Positions 1-5,594 of a DNA stretch of 6,223 bases are shown one piece after another. The notes under the pieces were generated by a model. The model saw nothing but the letters and a program-made list of their open reading frames with translations, made no database searches and was not told the DNA's origin. This stretch comes from Pseudomonadota bacterium (lineage in GTDB: Bacteria > Pseudomonadota > Alphaproteobacteria > Rhizobiales > Tepidamorphaceae). A program made the position numbers and the translations under genes. The stretch covers positions 1 to 6,223 of the forward strand of contig JAEYRQ010000494.1 in NCBI GenBank assembly GCA_023435545.1. Direction: 5' to 3'. Position 1 is the stretch's first letter. Each line of letters begins with the position of its first letter.

Positions 1-2
1 GG

Positions 3-1061
3 GTTGCTGCCTTCGCTGCCCTGGTCCCCCGAAATGCCGCGCGCGCCGACGACATGGCCGAACTCGGCCAGCGCCTGACAGAGCGTTACATCCGTCCGGC
101 GACGCAGCAATTCGCCGCGGCGACCGCCGCCGTTTCGGGTGCCGTGGAATTCCTCTGCCGGGAGCCTGACCGGGAGCGGCTCGAGGTCACCCGGCAGCGC
201 TTCGGCGACGCGGTCGCCGCCTGGGCGCGGGTGGCCGTGCTGCGCTTCGGTCCCCTGGTCGAGGACAACAGGTACGAGCGCATCTTCTACTGGCCCGACC
301 CGCGCGGGGCAACGCTGCGGCAGTTTCAGCAGATCGTCGCGGCTGGCTCCGCAGAGGTGCTCGACGCCGAGGCTCTGAGGAGCAAGAGCGTGGCGGCGCA
401 GGGGCTGCCGGCGCTCGAACTCGTTCTGTTCGGTCCGGATGCGGAAACGCTCCTGTCCGGCCAACCGGCGGGGCGCTTCCGGTGCGGCTACGCGACAGCG
501 ATCGCGGTGAACCTGCAGCAGGTCGCCGAGGAGGTGAGCGCCGCCTGGGCCCCCGGCACCACCATGGCCGCGGAATTCACCGCGCCGGCGGCGGGCAACG
601 CGCTCTACCGGAATTCGGGCGAAGTGGTCGCCGAGAGCCTGAAGGCGATGACCACGGCCCTGCAGTTCCTGTCCGATACGATGATCGCTCCATTCCTCGG
701 ACGCGAGCCGGAAATGGCCAATCCAAAGCTGGCGCCGCTCTGGCGAAGCGGCCTGAGCCTGCGCCTGATATCTGCCAAGCTCCGCGCGATCGCAGAATTC
801 TATGGGGCGCTGGAGGTTCTGGCGTCGCTCGAGCCGACCGAACATTGGATCGACGGAGCGATCAGCCTGGAGCTGCGCAAGGCGCGCGAGACGCTGGCCG
901 CGCTCCGCGAGCCGGTTGGAGAATCGGCCGCCGGCGGCCCGGACCGCGCCGCCCTCATCTATGTGGTGATCGCCCTCGGCAGCGTCCGGCAGACGGTGAA
1001 CGAGCGGCTCGCACCGGCACTCGGGGCCGAGGTCGGCTTCAATGCGCTCGACGGCGATTGA
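3..1061 (+). CDS. Imelysin family periplasmic protein (5' partial)
   Basis: The reading frame is open to the left edge of the window. The in-frame codons before the ATG at 54 read as the end of a signal peptide (VAAFAALVPRNAARA then DDMAELG), with an A-R-A signal peptidase I site, so the real start lies outside the window and the ATG at 54 is internal. The mature part is mostly helical, as expected for the imelysin (peptidase M75 / IrpA-like) fold. It has the family block QGLPALELVLFG, codons 399-434, at the place where classical imelysins carry GxHxxE; here the histidine is a proline. Family members are periplasmic or outer-membrane proteins linked to iron acquisition, and peptidase activity is doubtful for most of them. 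The stop overlaps the DUF1513 gene by 20 bases, so the two are probably co-transcribed and translationally coupled. The family call is confident; the biochemical role is not. Confidence 0.88.
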   Translation, partial: VAAFAALVPRNAARADDMAELGQRLTERYIRPATQQFAAATAAVSGAVEFLCREPDRERLEVTRQRFGDAVAAWARVAVLRFGPLVEDNRYERIFYWPDPRGATLRQFQQIVAAGSAEVLDAEALRSKSVAAQGLPALELVLFGPDAETLLSGQPAGRFRCGYATAIAVNLQQVAEEVSAAWAPGTTMAAEFTAPAAGNALYRNSGEVVAESLKAMTTALQFLSDTMIAPFLGREPEMANPKLAPLWRSGLSLRLISAKLRAIAEFYGALEVLASLEPTEHWIDGAISLELRKARETLAALREPVGESAAGGPDRAALIYVVIALGSVRQTVNERLAPALGAEVGFNALDGD

Positions 1062-2151
1062 CCGGCGCGCTTTCCTGGCAATGGCCGCCGCGGCCGGCGC
1101 AATGCCGGCGGCGGCATGGGGGGAGAATGGACCGGACCTGCCCCTGTATCTGGCGGCACGCAAGACGGCCGACCGCTTCGAGGTCGCCGTCCTCGACGAT
1201 AGTGGGCGCGAGGTGCTGGCTGTACCGCTGGACGATCGCGGCCATTCCTTCGCGGTCCGCCCGGACGGTGCCGGAGCGGTGGCTTTCGCGCGCCAGCCCG
1301 GACTGTTCGCCGTCGAGTTCGACTTCACCGGCAGAGCACCTCCCCGCCTCGTCGCGGCGGCGCCGGATCGCCACTTTTTCGGGCACGGCACATTCGCGCA
1401 TAACGGCAGGCTGCTTGTCGCCACCGAGAACGACTACGCGGCGGGACGCGGGGTGCTCGGGGTCTACGATCCGGCGGACGGGCTGAAGCGGATCGGTGAG
1501 TTCGAAAGCGGCGGCCTCGACCCACATGAGGCGGTGCTGCTGCCGGACGGGAAGACCCTCTGCGTCGCCAACGGGGGGCTACTCCTGCATCCGGACTACG
1601 GCAAGCTGCCGCTCAATCTGGAGGACATGGCCCCGACGCTCGCCTATGTGGATGCGGCGACCGGCGACCTTCTGGAGATCGTCGGGCTCGACCGCGCGCT
1701 GCACAAGCTCGCGTTCCACCACCTGGCGGTGGACGCCGCCGGGCATGTCTGGGTCGGCGGCCAGTATCACGGCCCTGACGCCGACCGGCCGCCGCTGGTC
1801 GGCCGCCACCGGCGCGGCCATGCCATCGAGATGTTCGACGGACCGCCTGACGTCCTGCGGCGCATGCGCAACTATGTCGGCAGCATCGCAGTCGACGCCT
1901 CGGGCACGATCGTCGCGACGTCGAGCCCGCGCGGAGGCGTCGTCGTCTACTGGGACACGGCGACCGGACGCTGCCTGGGAGCAACCGACGTGGAGGACGG
2001 ATGCGGCGTCGCAGCTGCCGCCCGGGACGGCAGTTTCCTCGTCTCGTCGGGCGACGGCAGTATTGTCGAGGCCGGCGCGAACGGCGCAACGTCAGGCCTC
2101 CTGCCGGTTTCTCCCGCCCTGAGTTGGGACAACCATCTCAGGCGGGTCTGA
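1042..2151 (+). CDS. DUF1513 family Tat-exported beta-propeller protein
   Basis: The 369-residue product begins with a twin-arginine signal: DRRAFLAM at residues 7-14, then an alanine-rich hydrophobic stretch ending near AAAWG (residues 23-27). It should therefore be exported folded to the periplasm. The rest is built of short beta-strand repeats like a WD40/YVTN propeller. The characteristic DUF1513 segments are visible: GGLDPHEAVLLPDG (157-170), CVANGGLLLHPDYGKLPLN (174-192), HHLAVDAAGHVWVGGQYHG (226-244), DGCGVAAAARDG (319-330) and a terminal WDNHL (362-366). DUF1513 has no assigned reaction. It is regularly found as the last gene after imelysin and di-heme genes, which suggests a part in iron handling in the envelope. 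The ATG at 1042 lies inside the imelysin gene, with GAGG at 1029-1032 nine bases upstream as a ribosome site. Conserved histidines (161, 183, 226, 227, 243) could bind metal; this last point is inference. Confidence 0.9.
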   Translation: MRSTAIDRRAFLAMAAAAGAMPAAAWGENGPDLPLYLAARKTADRFEVAVLDDSGREVLAVPLDDRGHSFAVRPDGAGAVAFARQPGLFAVEFDFTGRAPPRLVAAAPDRHFFGHGTFAHNGRLLVATENDYAAGRGVLGVYDPADGLKRIGEFESGGLDPHEAVLLPDGKTLCVANGGLLLHPDYGKLPLNLEDMAPTLAYVDAATGDLLEIVGLDRALHKLAFHHLAVDAAGHVWVGGQYHGPDADRPPLVGRHRRGHAIEMFDGPPDVLRRMRNYVGSIAVDASGTIVATSSPRGGVVVYWDTATGRCLGATDVEDGCGVAAAARDGSFLVSSGDGSIVEAGANGATSGLLPVSPALSWDNHLRRV

Positions 2152-2200
2152 GCGCGCCTCGGACGCCTCGCTCAGGTCGCCCGTACCCTGTCTCAGACCT
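2144..2200. terminator. Possible bidirectional stem-loop between convergent genes
   Basis: GGTCTGAG (2145-2152) and CTCAGACC (2192-2199) form a perfect 8-base inverted repeat. It covers the stop codon of the DUF1513 gene on one strand and that of the L,D-transpeptidase gene on the other. A competing stem pairs 2145-2154 with 2169-2178 (seven Watson-Crick pairs next to the loop, then two wobbles and one more pair). Neither stem is followed by a T-run in either direction, so a classical intrinsic terminator is not shown. A shared structural end for two convergent transcripts is plausible because only 41 bases separate the coding regions. Confidence 0.35.
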
Positions 2201-2813
2201 GCACGACCACCGGCGTTCCGATCTTCGTACGGGCGTAGAGATGCTCGACGTCCGAGTTCAGCATCCTGATGCAGCCGCTCGACATCGCCTGGCCGATAGA
2301 TGAGGGCTGGTTGGTGCCGTGCAGGCGATACAGCGTGTCGCGACCGCCTCGATAAAGGTAGAGCGCCCTGGCACCGAGCGGGTTGTCGGGACCGCCGGGC
2401 ATGCCACCGGCATACTTCTTCAGCTCCGGCTGACGGGCGATCATCCGCGGAGGCGGCGTCCAGACCGGCCACTCCTGCTTCCGTCCCACCACGGCGCGGC
2501 CGCTCCACGCAAAGCCCGCACGGCCCACCCCGACACCGTAGCGCGTCGCCATGCCGCCGTCCTCGACGACATAGAGGTACCGCTGCGACGTATCGACGAT
2601 GATCGTGCCCGGCTTCTCGCGGGTAGGATACTGGACGCGCGTACGCCGATACTTCGGATCGAGCGACCCTGCCGTCGGCGCATAGGACGACCAGCTCTCC
2701 ATCGTCTCGGCCGTGCAGCCGGCCAATGCCATCGAAAGCCCGCCCAGCAGCAGCGTCCGCCGGTTCACGAGACCGGCGCCAGCCCTGGAATCCTCAACAG
2801 TTCCAACGTCCAT
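2193..2813 (-). CDS. L,D-transpeptidase (YkuD domain), exported, lipoprotein- or Tat-type signal
   Basis: This 206-residue protein carries the YkuD catalytic signature: His165 in RLHGTNQP, then SSGCIRMLN at 178-186, with Cys181 as nucleophile and Arg183 conserved. Enzymes of this family act in the periplasm. They form 3-3 peptidoglycan cross-links or attach proteins to peptidoglycan by attacking the L-meso-diaminopimelate to D-Ala bond. The N-terminus has twin arginines (NRRTLLLGG, 17-25) followed by LAGC (30-33), so it may be a lipoprotein acylated at Cys33 and could use Tat or Sec. The domain starts near TIIVDTSQRYLYVVE (70-84), typical of the family, and the length is normal for single-domain alphaproteobacterial members. 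The ATG at 2813 has GGGG six bases upstream; a GTG at 2768 (MNRRTLLLGG) would give a neater signal peptide but has no close Shine-Dalgarno. It stands alone, convergent with DUF1513 and 345 bases downstream of the regulator gene. Confidence 0.92.
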   Translation of the reverse strand: MDVGTVEDSRAGAGLVNRRTLLLGGLSMALAGCTAETMESWSSYAPTAGSLDPKYRRTRVQYPTREKPGTIIVDTSQRYLYVVEDGGMATRYGVGVGRAGFAWSGRAVVGRKQEWPVWTPPPRMIARQPELKKYAGGMPGGPDNPLGARALYLYRGGRDTLYRLHGTNQPSSIGQAMSSGCIRMLNSDVEHLYARTKIGTPVVVQV

Positions 2814-3158
2814 GTTTCACCCCAGAATCGCCCCAACGACGCCCGAATCAGCAAGAGATACCATTGGCCGCCGTAACGCGAAGTGCCCGAACCGCAACAG
2901 TTCCAGGCGATTGGCGCGGTCGCCCGCACCGACTCCGGAAGGTGTGGCCGGGGCAGCACCCGTCCACCTGCGCGCGCGTGGAGCTTCGGTCGCGCCGGAG
3001 GGCGTCGCGGGCCGCCGGCGACGGGCCCCGGCAGAACGCTCTTGTTGAAATTGTTGACTTATTCGACCCGCGGATGCTCGACACGAACCGGCAGGCACAA
3101 GGGGCGCCGCAGACGGCCGGGTCGCGCAATTGTGATCCAGCGTCAGCGGCAGCCGGTG
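2814..3158. other. Intergenic region between the L,D-transpeptidase start and the LysR stop
   Basis: This stretch of about 345 bases has no convincing gene: short frames on both strands show no domain, no conserved-looking block and arginine-rich out-of-frame composition. It must contain the - strand promoter of the L,D-transpeptidase gene, but I could not pick a good -35/-10 pair. From 2941 to 3035 it is very GC-rich and hairpin-prone; for example GCCGGGGC (2947-2954) is the reverse complement of GCCCCGGC (3025-3032). A short AT-rich island follows at 3041-3064. An 11-base direct repeat, CAACAGTTCCA, occurs at 2895-2905 and at 2795-2805 inside the L,D-transpeptidase gene, exactly 100 bases apart. 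Confidence 0.6.
3042..3057. repeat. Tandem TTGTTGA pair in an AT-rich island
   Basis: TTGTTGA occurs at 3042-3048 and again at 3051-3057, nine bases apart start to start. The pair sits in the only AT-rich patch of an otherwise GC-rich intergenic region. It could be a protein-binding site or part of a promoter, but no matching -10 element is clear on either strand. The repeat itself is certain; any function is a guess. Confidence 0.4.
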
Positions 3159-3169
3159 TCAGCGGCTGC
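3142..3169. repeat. Hairpin and short direct repeat over the LysR stop codon
   Basis: GCAGCCG (3149-3155) and CGGCTGC (3163-3169) make a perfect seven-pair stem with a seven-base loop that contains the regulator's stop codon (3159-3161). Overlapping this, GTCAGCGGC is present twice, at 3142-3150 and 3158-3166. The hairpin could end or stabilise the regulator transcript, but no T-run follows it on the - strand. The duplication may instead reflect a small tandem copying event at the gene's 3' end. Confidence 0.4.
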
Positions 3170-4256
3170 GACGCATCGGAACTCCGGTACGCCGCGTCGC
3201 CTCGCCCGCCAGTGGCGCGGCAGCCGCGAATCCGGCTCCTATGTTCTCCGAGACGTCCGCCGTCAGCTCGGCGCTGAGCGCATTGGGATGGACGAACTCG
3301 TCCCGGAACCACGGATGGGCCTTCGGATCGAAGATCTTCCTGATCCAGTCAGTGACGAGTCCGACACGCTTCAGCCGCTGGGCCGAGGGGTGGTAGGTCA
3401 TCCAGATGTCCATCGAATGGTGGACCCCGATGTCGACCGGCACGACGGGCGCCCCCAGCACGGGCGCGTAGCTCGGCAGCGCACCGATCCCCGCCCCCTT
3501 CTCGACTGCGTAGAGCAGCGCAGCGCTGGAATTGGTCCGCAGCGATACGATGCCCTCGACGTCCTCGACGCCGAGGAGGCGCGCCCAGGCGCCGCTGTCG
3601 AGCTGCGGCGCGGCCTGGTCGACGAGTCGATGCCGCGCCATCTCCTCCACATTCCGCGGCAGCCCGTAGATATCGGCGTAGCTCGGCGCCGCGAAAGGAT
3701 AGACATGCAGGCGTCCCAGCTTCCCCACGATCAGTTCGGGGGACGTCGGCCGCACGAACTGGATCGCGATGTCTGCCTCCATGCGAAGCACGTCGGCACT
3801 TTCCATCGCGCAGCGCAGGTCAATGATGAGGAACGGGAATTGCCGCTGGAACTGCACCAGGCGCGGCATCACCCAATAGGTGCCGAGCCCCTCGGTGATC
3901 GAGACGCGGACGACGCCGCGGGTCGTCGCATCCTGCGGCTCGACGCGCCGGAAGACGTCGTAGATCGCCAGCTCCATCCGCTTGGCGTGGTCGACGATCG
4001 CCCGCGCCTCCTCGGTGGTGACCACGCCGTCAGGGATGCGCCGGAACAGCAGAATGCCCAGGCTCCGCTCGAGACGGTCAATGCGGCGCACGACCGTCGA
4101 CGAACTGACCTTGAGATATGCGGCGGCCTTCCGGAAGCTGCCGGCCTCGACACAGGTGAGGAATATCCGCACGTCATCCCAGGAGACGTTCCTCAACTGG
4201 GCATCCTGCAGCAGGTGCTCCATTTTTGCATCATCCCTCTGCGAGATTTTCTGCAT
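3159..4256 (-). CDS. LysR family transcriptional regulator with C-terminal extension
   Basis: This 365-residue protein has a LysR winged helix-turn-helix at about 26-85: WDDVRIFLTCVEAGSFRKAA, then YLKVSSSTVVRRIDRLE, then LGILLFRR. A periplasmic-binding-protein-like effector domain spans about 114-310 (GVVRVSITEGLGTYWVMP to VTDWIRKIFD). Such proteins bind promoter DNA as dimers or tetramers and change shape when a small ligand binds. The gene is divergent from the GNAT/GNAT/hydrolase operon across 52-55 bases, the usual arrangement for a LysR protein controlling its neighbour and itself. It is longer than the usual 300 or so residues: about 25 residues precede the first helix and about 50 follow the effector domain, ending in Ala/Arg-rich sequence. 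The ATG at 4256 has GAGGGG (4265-4270) eight bases upstream. An inner ATG at 4223 has AGAGGG eleven bases upstream and would drop 11 residues. The ligand is unknown. Confidence 0.92.
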   Translation of the reverse strand: MQKISQRDDAKMEHLLQDAQLRNVSWDDVRIFLTCVEAGSFRKAAAYLKVSSSTVVRRIDRLERSLGILLFRRIPDGVVTTEEARAIVDHAKRMELAIYDVFRRVEPQDATTRGVVRVSITEGLGTYWVMPRLVQFQRQFPFLIIDLRCAMESADVLRMEADIAIQFVRPTSPELIVGKLGRLHVYPFAAPSYADIYGLPRNVEEMARHRLVDQAAPQLDSGAWARLLGVEDVEGIVSLRTNSSAALLYAVEKGAGIGALPSYAPVLGAPVVPVDIGVHHSMDIWMTYHPSAQRLKRVGLVTDWIRKIFDPKAHPWFRDEFVHPNALSAELTADVSENIGAGFAAAAPLAGEATRRTGVPMRRSR

Positions 4257-4311
4257 CCGCCAAACCCCTCATATACTAGCATAATTACAAGAGCTTCCCT
4301 TGGAGTAAATG
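4257..4311. promoter_or_regulatory. Divergent promoter/operator region with imperfect palindrome
   Basis: This short gap separates the LysR gene from the operon it faces and is much richer in A/T than its surroundings. At 4272-4283 lies TATACTAGCATA, a palindrome centred on CTAG with one mismatched pair. It also gives a T-N11-A spacing (T4272, A4284), the loose LysR-box rule. CATAAT at 4280-4285 is a fair -10 for the + strand operon, but nothing near the correct spacing resembles TTGACA; this would fit a promoter that needs an activator. The regulator's Shine-Dalgarno (4265-4270 on the - strand) lies against the palindrome, so binding there could also repress the regulator. The site assignment is inference. 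Confidence 0.5.
4302..4305 (+). promoter_or_regulatory. Shine-Dalgarno GGAG deciding the first GNAT start
   Basis: GGAG is followed by two back-to-back ATG codons at 4309 and 4312. It is only three bases from the first and six from the second. The second spacing is in the normal range, so translation probably starts at 4312. Confidence 0.55.
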
Positions 4312-4929
4312 ATGCTTCGCCCCGTGAGGCAGCCACTCGGGCCCGAACGTCACGACGGTGCAAATATGCAGCGGCGTGAGTTCGACCACCTGGTGCGCAT
4401 CAGCCGGCCGGGGCTGGTCGTGGAGCCGGTGAGCCAGAATGAGATCCCCTCGCTGCTCACCTTCGCCACGAGTCAGATACCGGTCCTGGCCTCCGCAGTG
4501 GAGGCCGTGGCGCGCATCATTACCAGGAATCGCGAGAGCGCCTGGGTGTTCCGATCCGAGGGTCGCACCCGCGGCGTCTACGCAATGCTGCACCTGAGTT
4601 CGGAGGGACTGGAGGCGATGCTGCTCGGTGAGTTCAACACCAGCTTCCCCGACCCCAGCCTCACGGTGCGCACCGGCGAGTCGCCGGCGGCGATCTACAA
4701 GTGGGCCGTGGTGGCCCCGGGCATGGCATCCGCTGGCATCTGCACGATCAGCCGTATCCTTCAGGCGGACCGGTACGCCACCGCCAATCTCTACGCCCGG
4801 CCGACGACCGAACCGGGATCGCGGCTCATGGCCCATCTGGGCTTCCGGCCGGTCCATTCCGGCTATCCGGATCTGCAGCGCTACGTTCGCATCGCCAACC
4901 GGGGCAGCGGGCTGGTCGACATCGAATAA
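4312..4929 (+). CDS. GNAT-fold acyltransferase-like protein, first gene of operon
   Basis: The 205-residue product looks like a GNAT (Gcn5-related) fold protein. A core beta strand, KWAVVAP (130-136), is followed by a loop and helix (GMASAGICTISRIL, 137-150). The end has the GNAT motif B pattern GSRLMAHLGFRPV (169-181), followed by a closing strand (DLQRYVRI). GNAT proteins usually move an acyl group from acyl-CoA to an amine. The pyrophosphate-binding loop, normally R/Q-x-x-G-x-G/A, is weak here, so acyl-CoA use is not assured. The middle, from about residue 50 to 110, matches nothing I recognise. It is the first gene after the divergent promoter and ends 14 bases before a second GNAT gene, suggesting the two proteins act on the same compound or together. 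An ATG one codon upstream (4309) is also possible, and an internal ATG at 4366 would remove the poorly patterned N-terminus. Confidence 0.72.
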   Translation: MLRPVRQPLGPERHDGANMQRREFDHLVRISRPGLVVEPVSQNEIPSLLTFATSQIPVLASAVEAVARIITRNRESAWVFRSEGRTRGVYAMLHLSSEGLEAMLLGEFNTSFPDPSLTVRTGESPAAIYKWAVVAPGMASAGICTISRILQADRYATANLYARPTTEPGSRLMAHLGFRPVHSGYPDLQRYVRIANRGSGLVDIE

Positions 4930-4943
4930 CAGGGAGACGTCGG

Positions 4944-5579
4944 ATGAACCTGCCCATCTACGCGAGCTACGGTGACGGGAGCGTCGATCCAGAGGCTCCC
5001 CGCAAGCCATACGGAATCAAGGTCGCGCGCACGCTGGACGACATGATGAAGGTCGTGGCGATCCGCTCGGCGGTGTTCATGAGCGAGCAGACCTGCCCCT
5101 ATCTCGAGGAGTTCGACGGCAACGACTTCAGCGCCACGCACCTGATCGGATACGTGGGAGACGAACCGGCCGCCTGTCTGCGGGCACGGTTCTTCGCCGC
5201 CTTCGCCAAGCTCGAGCGTCTGGCGGTGCGGCACGAGTTCCGCAACTCGCGCCTGTCCTTCGACATCGTATGGGCCGGCATCGAGTTGGCCCGGAAGAAG
5301 GGCTACACGCAGATCTACGGCCATGCCCAGGACCGGCTGGTCAAGTTCTGGAGCCGGTTTGGCGCCAAGCCAATGGGCGACAACCGAAAGCTCGCCTTCT
5401 CCGACTATTCCTATACGGAGATGCTGCTCGAGGTGGAACCGCATCCCGATGCCCTGACGCTCGACAGCGACCCTTACGAGCTAATCCGCCCCGAGGGCGA
5501 GTGGCACAAGCCGGGCATCCTGGAACGTTCGGTCTCCCGCCCCGTCACCTCGCCGCTGCACGACAGAGAAGCCGCCTGA
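4944..5579 (+). CDS. GNAT family acyltransferase, ElaA-like N-terminal half
   Basis: The 211-residue product has a clearer GNAT pattern. IRSAVFMSEQTCPYLEEFDGN (40-60) resembles the R-x-x-VF-x-x-EQ-x-CPY-x-E-x-D block of ElaA-type acetyltransferases. AKLERLAVRHEFRN (88-101) is the core strand leading to the acyl-CoA loop, and IYGHAQDRLVKFWSRFGAKP (124-143) is motif B. The loop reads RNSRLS where RGxGxA/G is usual, so both expected glycines are missing. About 50 residues follow the GNAT core (PHPDALTLDSDPYEL and onward), beyond a minimal domain. The likely role is acyl transfer to a small amine or amino acid, substrate unknown. The start is well set: AGGGAG at 4931-4936 lies seven bases before the ATG. 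It is the middle gene of the operon, 14 bases after the first GNAT gene and 15 before the hydrolase. A distant relation to LuxI or FeeM acyl-amide synthases is possible, but no diagnostic motif was found. Confidence 0.82.
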   Translation: MNLPIYASYGDGSVDPEAPRKPYGIKVARTLDDMMKVVAIRSAVFMSEQTCPYLEEFDGNDFSATHLIGYVGDEPAACLRARFFAAFAKLERLAVRHEFRNSRLSFDIVWAGIELARKKGYTQIYGHAQDRLVKFWSRFGAKPMGDNRKLAFSDYSYTEMLLEVEPHPDALTLDSDPYELIRPEGEWHKPGILERSVSRPVTSPLHDREAA

Positions 5580-5594
5580 CCCGAGGAGTGCCCG

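Noticed and set aside
482..1486. A 334-codon + strand frame overlapping the imelysin and DUF1513 genes
   Set aside because: Arg/Gly/Pro-rich out-of-frame composition, spanning two genes with clear family motifs.
2765..2959. A 64-codon - strand frame over the L,D-transpeptidase start (contains RYGGQWYLLLIRASLG)
   Set aside because: It looks slightly protein-like, but it overlaps the signal-peptide region of a well-supported gene in another frame and shows no recognisable family or good ribosome site.
2941..3035. GC-rich hairpins as an intrinsic terminator of the LysR gene
   Set aside because: Several stems can be drawn, but none is followed by a T-run on the - strand, and stems of this quality are expected by chance at this GC content.
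2848..3312. A 154-codon - strand frame in the intergenic gap
   Set aside because: It is partly a shadow of the LysR 3' end, and its composition is Arg/Ser/Ala-rich without any motif.
2883..4379. A 498-codon open frame on the + strand, antisense to the LysR gene
   Set aside because: Its translation is rich in Arg, Pro and Asp with no domain. The opposite strand encodes an unmistakable LysR protein. Long antisense frames are common in GC-rich DNA.
4944..5579. Identification of the second GNAT protein as a LuxI-type autoinducer synthase
   Set aside because: The resemblance is limited to the general GNAT fold and an EQ...E.D segment that fits ElaA better. No LuxR gene is adjacent, and the LuxI invariant residues could not be placed.
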